From contig CM059622.1 in the NCBI GenBank assembly GCA_030435675.1, positions 13,764,001 through 13,828,000 of the forward strand: 64,000 nt of DNA, written 5' to 3'. The translations under genes and the position numbers were made by a program. The notes under the pieces are model-generated. The model was not told where the DNA came from. It saw only the letters and a program-made list of their open reading frames with translations, and searched no databases. Below, piece after piece: positions 59,165 to 64,000 of this stretch (positions within the stretch are counted from its first letter, which is position 1; every line of letters begins with the position of its first letter). Source of the stretch: Steinernema hermaphroditum. Its lineage: Eukaryota > Nematoda > Chromadorea > Rhabditida > Steinernematidae.

Positions 59165-59320
59165 AATCTCTCTCTATGCATTAATGAATAGCTCACTTGG
59201 TCGCTCACTTGCGCGCCCATCCCACTAGCAGGTCCACTGCCGTGTGGTGTTCCGTTCAAATGCAAGACCACAACGGACCAGTGGCATCTGCTAGGGAGAC
59301 CGAATGGTGCATTCGTAGAA
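59165..59320. repeat. Right direct repeat bracketing the orphan gene
   Basis: Same order of blocks as 57160-57410: TGAATAGCTCACTTGGTCG, then GTGTGG..TTCAAATGCAA, then ATGGTGCATTCGTAGAAA. Confidence 0.6.
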
Positions 59321-59407
59321 ACGCATTCGTGCCTAAATACGCAGTTTAGGGGCATGAGTGCGTTTTGTCGGAAGGTTATCTTTTCCTTTGGCCTCGTAGG
59401 GGTAGTT

Positions 59408-59742
59408 TCGTTCAGAATCACTGTTTCGCAATGCATCCAGTCGGTGTCGGCCATTTTCGAAATTACCTACAATCATTGACCAGATCGCCGTTCTTCGGCG
59501 ACAAAATCGAAGCCGACCGATCGGAGCGCGAAGCGACGGGTGTTGCTAACGATGGTTAGGGGCCGCGGCGATCATTGACCACGTGTAGCATCACAATACA
59601 CAGAAAGACAGCACAAAATCAGGACCAGAGGGGAAGTAAACCCATCCATGGCAGACGGGACACCTTCGCAATGAGCTACACAAGATCATTGTTCCGCAAT
59701 GCATCGAGTCGGTTTCGGCCAATTTCAAAATTACCCAGAATT
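59408..59742. repeat. Local direct duplication of about 65 bp, 280 bp apart
   Basis: CGCAATGCATCCAGTCGGTG with TCGGCCATTTTCGAAATTACC (59428-59466) recurs as CGCAATGCATCGAGTCGGTT with TCGGCCAATTTCAAAATTACC (59696-59736). Confidence 0.75.
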
Positions 59743-59756
59743 CGTTTCATTGAGGA

Positions 59757-60145
59757 CGGTGAGTGTTCCGGCTTCCAGAGGGAATTGGGACAGAAGCCGG
59801 AAGCCTTAGTCAAAGCCTGTGGCCGTTCCTGAAGTTTCGCCGATTCCCGGATGTCCCGTTAAGCGCGCCGCCACCGACCGCCTCGACATCAACGCCAAGA
59901 GACATGCTCTGCTTGCCTCTCATTCGGTGTTTTCAATTGTCACAAACTTTTTTGATACTAGTAGTGGCGAGTCCGCCAGTCCGAATACAATAGGAGTTCT
60001 CTATTCACAACCGTCTTTATTTGGTGCTATTAGGCACCATGACACTGTCCTCCTGCGTAATCCTGTCCCGTTTTGTGTGGAACGCTGCATTTTGGTGCGT
60101 CACGGGCGTGCAATTCCTATGGATATGCAGCACCTTTGCATTTAA
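59757..60145 (+). repeat. Dispersed repeat copy with VSPIP-CPVKRA open frame
   Basis: GTGAGTGTTCCGGCTTCCAG at 59758 matches 12826-12845 in the same orientation. A frame from ATG 59819 to the stop at 60143-60145 encodes 108 residues, beginning MAVPEVSPIPGCPVKRAATD with RLDINAKRH, matched at 13104-13170 in the other copy. The remainder has no similarity I recognise. It may be a remnant of a shared gene exon. Confidence 0.5.
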
Positions 60146-60754
60146 AGCGAACCCTTTAGTTTTCGAACAGCTTCAAACGAATGAATACACTACTGATGGT
60201 CTCACCGTGTTTATCCTGTAGAGAATCCTATAGAGGTTTGCCGAACATGCTCAAATGTAGTTCTCCGCACAAAACGGGGCGAAATTGTCGTAGAGTCTTA
60301 GGCGCTAAACGTGTATTAAACTTGCGTTTGGCGCTGAAGCGTTTATAGCTTTTAGCAACGAACGACGACTATCAGCGGCGCTGCGTCTTTCTGCGTCAAC
60401 ATCGTGTTCACTATCGCAAAGTGGGCGCCCCAAAAGCGCTCGCGGACCAATTTCGCCGACGACCGAAATGAGAAATTTTGTGATATCGGACCGTTCAACA
60501 AAAAAAATCCTTCCAGCAGCATCGACGATGCCTGAAGATGCTGTTGGAGACGATGCCATCGCAGAAAGCAGAGAGGAAGAAACGTATGGCCGTTAATAAC
60601 TATGTACGGCCCATTTCCTATGAGTAGCAGTGGTGTGCACTGCTTCCGAGGAAGGACGTCCACGTCTGTGAGCCTAGGTAGAGGTAAACAGACGCGCCAG
60701 TATGGTAAGATAAGATACTAAGAGGGCAGTAAGAGGATGGATGACGCCCGGAAA

Positions 60755-60830
60755 AGCGAACGCAAGTCGGACATCTTGTTGTCAGAGATGGTGGGACTAC
60801 TGTATCCGGGCGGAGCAGAACAACTCGTCG
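60755..60830. repeat. Short dispersed repeat fragment
   Basis: CGGACATCTTGTTGTCAGAG with GGTGGGACTACTGTATCCGGG corresponds to the reverse complement of 12860-12905 (CGGACATCTTGTTGTCAGCG, GGTGGGACTACGTCTTCCGGG). Confidence 0.6.
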
Positions 60831-61445
60831 CGGCCAGGTTCCGACTTAGGCTTATGCCATAGTTCCTACGTTTTCCCAAGAAGCCCGTCACTGCCGTCCG
60901 ACTCCACCCGCGCCACCAGAGAAGCAGAAGAAACGCCACAACTACGGCGTCCGCGCCGCCATCAGAGCTGAAGATAGATTCACTGTGCTCCGTCATCTCC
61001 GTAATCGGCTCCTCGCCGGAAATCATATAATGTCTCGCAAGGTCTAAGCCTTTGATACGAGAAATGAACTCGTGAAACTCGGTCTGTAGTCTTAACGGCA
61101 TATATCGCCGAAAAGGTTCAACTGTGACGCCCTTGGTATAAGTCACCCTGGTATGAGTTGTCATCAACGGGGGCTCTGCGATGAGGCATGCATAATGAAA
61201 TAGCGACAGCTACGCTTAATGTAATTGTGCGGGCCAGAATTGGCGCCGCCGAATGTCGGTTAATCACTTGTGCGGTCGATCTGACAAGCATTCGCTCCCC
61301 TTTGATAAGATATGAAGCCATGACATTAACGGACGAAGTGAGCTCCACCCCATGGTGCTCGAGATCCAGTCTTTCATTGTCGAAAACGGCTGCAGTTGGC
61401 GATGGTGCGTTGGTCGTGACGTTAGAGCGTTTTATACCACAGTAC

Positions 61446-61900
61446 GTATACAGAACATCGACTCGTTTGAATGTGAAAGTCATAGCTACACAACGAAGGG
61501 GAAAGGAGAAAGCTACAGTCGTGACTGTAGCTGAGTGATCTGAAGGAAAAACAGCGTCAAACAATGATCAGCACGCAGCCGTTAACGGTACATGACGCCA
61601 CATTTTTTCGGTCGAGTCGATCAAATATTACAAATTACATTAGAAATTACAAAATTCTAATCCCAAATTTTAACCTCGATCAGCTTCTAACATGTTGGAA
61701 TGGTCACTTGTCAGCAGTGATTTTAATGTTTATATGGATATGTTTTTATAAGCTTTTTCGTTGCTTCGAAGCCCGCGCACACTGACGGGACAGCCGCCTT
61801 CAACTCCGATGTCGTGCCCTCCGCCGAAGAAAGAAGAGAAGCAGCGAATATATAGTATACAGAACATCGACTCGTTTGGATGTGAAAGTTACGAAGAGTA
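61446..61900. repeat. Direct repeat around GTATACAGAACATCGACTCG
   Basis: A 32-base near-identical tract starts at 61446 and again at 61855, both followed by TGTGAAAGT. Confidence 0.8.
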
Positions 61901-62423
61901 GAAATTTCGGTTGGGATTACGGTAGTTTTGGCACCGGCAGCCCTATGCCTTATTGTTGGCATCAGCCGCTTCTCAGACCACCATAATCTAACTGTAAATT
62001 TCCAGTTGTGCACAGCGCACTTTCACGTCCAATATGAGTCGACGAGAAGCATGTTACGAAAGTATGTTATGAAAATCCCCGCAACCCCAAAAGTTACGAG
62101 TACTATTCAAGTTGACTGTTTGGAGTCGGGATCGATTTTTCGTTTTTCCGGGAAACGGAATAAGTCAATTTTTGAACCCTAGTGTGATCATACATATCAT
62201 AATTACGAAGTGCCGAGTTAATACGTCAATAAGTTAAAGAGTTATTACATTTACATTTACTCTTGAATCAATGACATTCGTCATGCAAGATATCTCATAA
62301 TGCTCAAAGGAGAACCGTATATCACCGTAGTAGCTGCTGATCTTCTTTCTTCGGCACAGAGCGCGGCGTCCGAATTGAAGACAGCTATCCCATCAGTGTG
62401 CGCGGGCTTCGAAGCGACAAAGA
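61750..62423. repeat. Inverted repeat with arms of about 90 bp
   Basis: The arm at 61750-61840 (TTCGAAGCCCGCGCACACTG, then CCGCCTTCAACTCCGA and GCCGAAGAAAGAAGA) matches the reverse complement of 62333-62423 (TTCGAAGCCCGCGCACACTG, GTCTTCAATTCGGA, GCCGAAGAAAGAAGA). The spacer of about 490 bp has no recognised gene. The layout is that of a foldback element or two opposite insertions of one repeat. Confidence 0.8.
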
Positions 62424-62619
62424 GGCTGTATGCAGAAGATGCGCGGTGGTGGAGCATAACAGGCGACGTGGAATCCCGTCTTCGGTGCGGTTGACGGAGC
62501 AGACTTCGGAGTTGGGGCGATTCTTCAGCTTGAGTGGGCGGCGCAGGTGGTCGGGCGATGCTGACGGTCTTCTTGGCGAGATATAATTTGGCTTACGTTC
62601 CACGCCAGCCACGACGGAT

Positions 62620-63240
62620 TGGGACGGGGCGATCATTGTGCCAACAACGACGGCCGAGAACGACCGCTTACTCAACTCATTCCGCTCAGGCAGCCTCAGA
62701 GAGAGCGAGTGGACGACCCGACCGATCGCTGAACACAAATGAAAGACCGAAGAGTTATTAACGCTCACTAATCCTTGCCTCATCTATTTCACGTGAGGTA
62801 ATGTTCTTGTTATTCTAATGCGGTTTTGCTTTCCCGACTGCTATTCTATCAGCTATCCTATCATCAAAAAAGGCTGCAATACTCTATACACTTCAATTAT
62901 TCGGTGAGTTACATTATATTTGGATTGAATTATTTGTGTTGTTCGTGATTCTGAATGTCCCTTATTGATTTTTCATCGGTTATACTGTATGGAATTGAGT
63001 TCCGCAACGTTGTGCAGTCTACTATCAGCTCATCGGACCGTGATGGCACTATCAACAACGAAGGAAACGCCTTCACAACTTCACAACTCAGAGAGCGACC
63101 GGAGGGACCGACCGCTCGCCACCGTGACACGAGTGAGAGTCCATGGAAACGCCTTAAATTTTCAAAAAGGACGCCTTCGCGCCGCGCCGCAGGGCAAGAG
63201 CGCGGGTTTTAGACGCATAAAAGGCGCTTCGTTTTGCCAG
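62620..63240. repeat. Dispersed repeat block, inverted relative to the 12.7-kb copy
   Basis: 62640-62755 corresponds to 16200-16295 and 56790-56885; 63084-63125 corresponds to the reverse complement of 12741-12785 (GAGAGCGACCGGAGGGACCG, CGCTCGCCACCGTGACACGAG). A frame at 62965-63573 crosses it, but its composition follows the repeat and no domain is seen. Confidence 0.55.
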
Positions 63241-63601
63241 TTTACCGACTCGAGACTGTGTGTTCGACATCGTCTATTACTACTGCCGCCGTTCAACGAC
63301 GATGCGTCACCGTATCGTTTCCTCGTCTACTTCCAAGTCTGTGCAGCCGCAAACAATGCATCGCAATCGACGTCTCCGCTTGATGAAGACCAGGCGCGGA
63401 GCAACCCCGACTGGCTCGGCTTGTCTTCCGCGGCGCTCGCTTCACTCCCATTGCCGACGTCGAACGGCGATGTTCTACAAACTCGCTTCAGCTTCCGGCT
63501 GCGTGCAGTCTGGAGAAAATCTTCGCGATCGGCGCACTCAGCGAGCCTCGCCCATGACTACGCCGTTCGCTGACATCAACCATACGCGCCACCGTCAAAC
63601 G

Positions 63602-64000
63602 ATGATCCGTATACGTCCGGTGTCGCGGTTGCGATCACTTGTGAACAATGCCATGAATTGCGTACTGTTGCTGATTGCACTGGTTAACGCTCAAGGCGAG
63701 CCGGAACTGATGGACTGCGACGACTCCGCTGATCCGACTGAAGAAATGGACTGGGCTCCTGTCGTTAACCAAAGGATCACAACTCCACTTCCGCGGAGAT
63801 CGCTTCACTCCCATTGCCACCGTCGAACGTTGATCCACAGACGTCTGGTGTCGCAGTTGCGATCACTTGTGAACAACTGGGCCTCCATCCAACAACCATC
63901 CGCTGATCCGACTGAAGAAATGGACTGGGATCCTGTCGTGGAGCAGACGAACAACGATTCCACGGACGACGGCTACCATTCGGACCCCGAGTCCGACGAT
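63602..64000 (+). CDS. Partial open frame with internal duplication, runs off the window
   Basis: From ATG 63602 the frame stays open for 133 codons to the window end. It encodes a duplicated module: LRSLVNN, then SADPTEEMDWAPVV, and about 76 codons later LRSLVNN and SADPTEEMDWDPVV. The DNA shows the same 228-bp spacing (GTCGC.GTTGCGATCACTTGTG at 63622 and 63850). A hydrophobic stretch (CVLLLIALVNAQG) follows the first LRSLVNN and could be an internal signal-like segment. The end is acidic (STDDGYHSDPESDD). It may be a real gene with acidic repeats, or a tandemly repeated part of the dispersed family; the missing 3' part prevents a decision. Confidence 0.4.
   Translation, partial: MIRIRPVSRLRSLVNNAMNCVLLLIALVNAQGEPELMDCDDSADPTEEMDWAPVVNQRITTPLPRRSLHSHCHRRTLIHRRLVSQLRSLVNNWASIQQPSADPTEEMDWDPVVEQTNNDSTDDGYHSDPESDD

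Noticed and set aside
57160..59320. LTR retrotransposon around the orphan gene
   Set aside because: The bracketing repeats match only in blocks, have no TG...CA ends that I can define, and no reverse transcriptase, protease or integrase motif is present between them.

Overview
The window is nuclear DNA from an animal, almost certainly a nematode. Genes are split by many short GT-AG introns (often 40-60 nt, smallest candidate 39 nt). Acceptors of the TTTCAG/TTTTAG type sit a few bases upstream of several start codons, as expected for spliced-leader trans-splicing. The tRNA-Tyr genes carry a 12-nt intron. The conserved proteins are eukaryotic: ARP3, dynactin p25, HYPK, CKS1, cathepsin L, a BIG3/ARFGEF3-like protein, NSA2 and a septin. 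The genus cannot be named from the sequence. Exon models were read by eye from splice sites; for the conserved genes the phases close and the lengths fit the families.

Left part (0-28.3 kb), dense and conserved: the 3' end of a coiled-coil gene (1-186); DCTN5 and ARP3 in tandem on the minus strand (1.56-4.31 kb, 202-bp spacer); HYPK (+); an hnRNP C/RALY-like RRM protein (-); CKS1 (+); cathepsin L (-); a 3.3-kb gene-poor stretch with a dispersed-repeat copy near 12.8-13.2 kb; an intronless F-box-associated-like gene (+); the 7.4-kb, 21-exon BIG3-like gene (-) with a tRNA-Tyr in its last large intron; NSA2 (-); a septin (+).

Middle part (28.6-44.1 kb), lineage-specific: a roughly 1065-residue secreted protein with a Gly-rich silk-like domain followed by Cys/Pro-rich and CxxC-plus-dibasic modules; two paralogous secreted proteins (A at 34-35.9 kb, B at 37.5-40.4 kb); and a complete copy of the coiled-coil gene (43.5-44.1 kb) whose nearly identical relative is cut by the left window edge.

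Right part (44.4-64 kb): two paralogous membrane-anchored short-chain dehydrogenases (SDR1, SDR2) on the minus strand, each associated with a head-to-head pair of tRNA-Tyr genes. The two pairs share a homologous linker in opposite orientation. A TTAA-flanked foldback element lies in SDR1 intron 1. From 56 kb to the end the DNA is repeat-rich, with several copies of one dispersed family also seen at 12.8 and 16.1 kb, a two-exon orphan gene bracketed by direct repeats, and an open frame that runs off the right edge.

The conserved genes cover cytoskeleton (ARP3, dynactin p25, septin), cell cycle (CKS1), translation and ribosome assembly (HYPK, NSA2), lysosomal proteolysis (cathepsin L) and trafficking (BIG3-like). 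No single pathway joins them. The most unusual material is the CxxC/dibasic modular proprotein, the duplicated palindromic tRNA-Tyr cassettes and the repeat-bracketed orphan gene.
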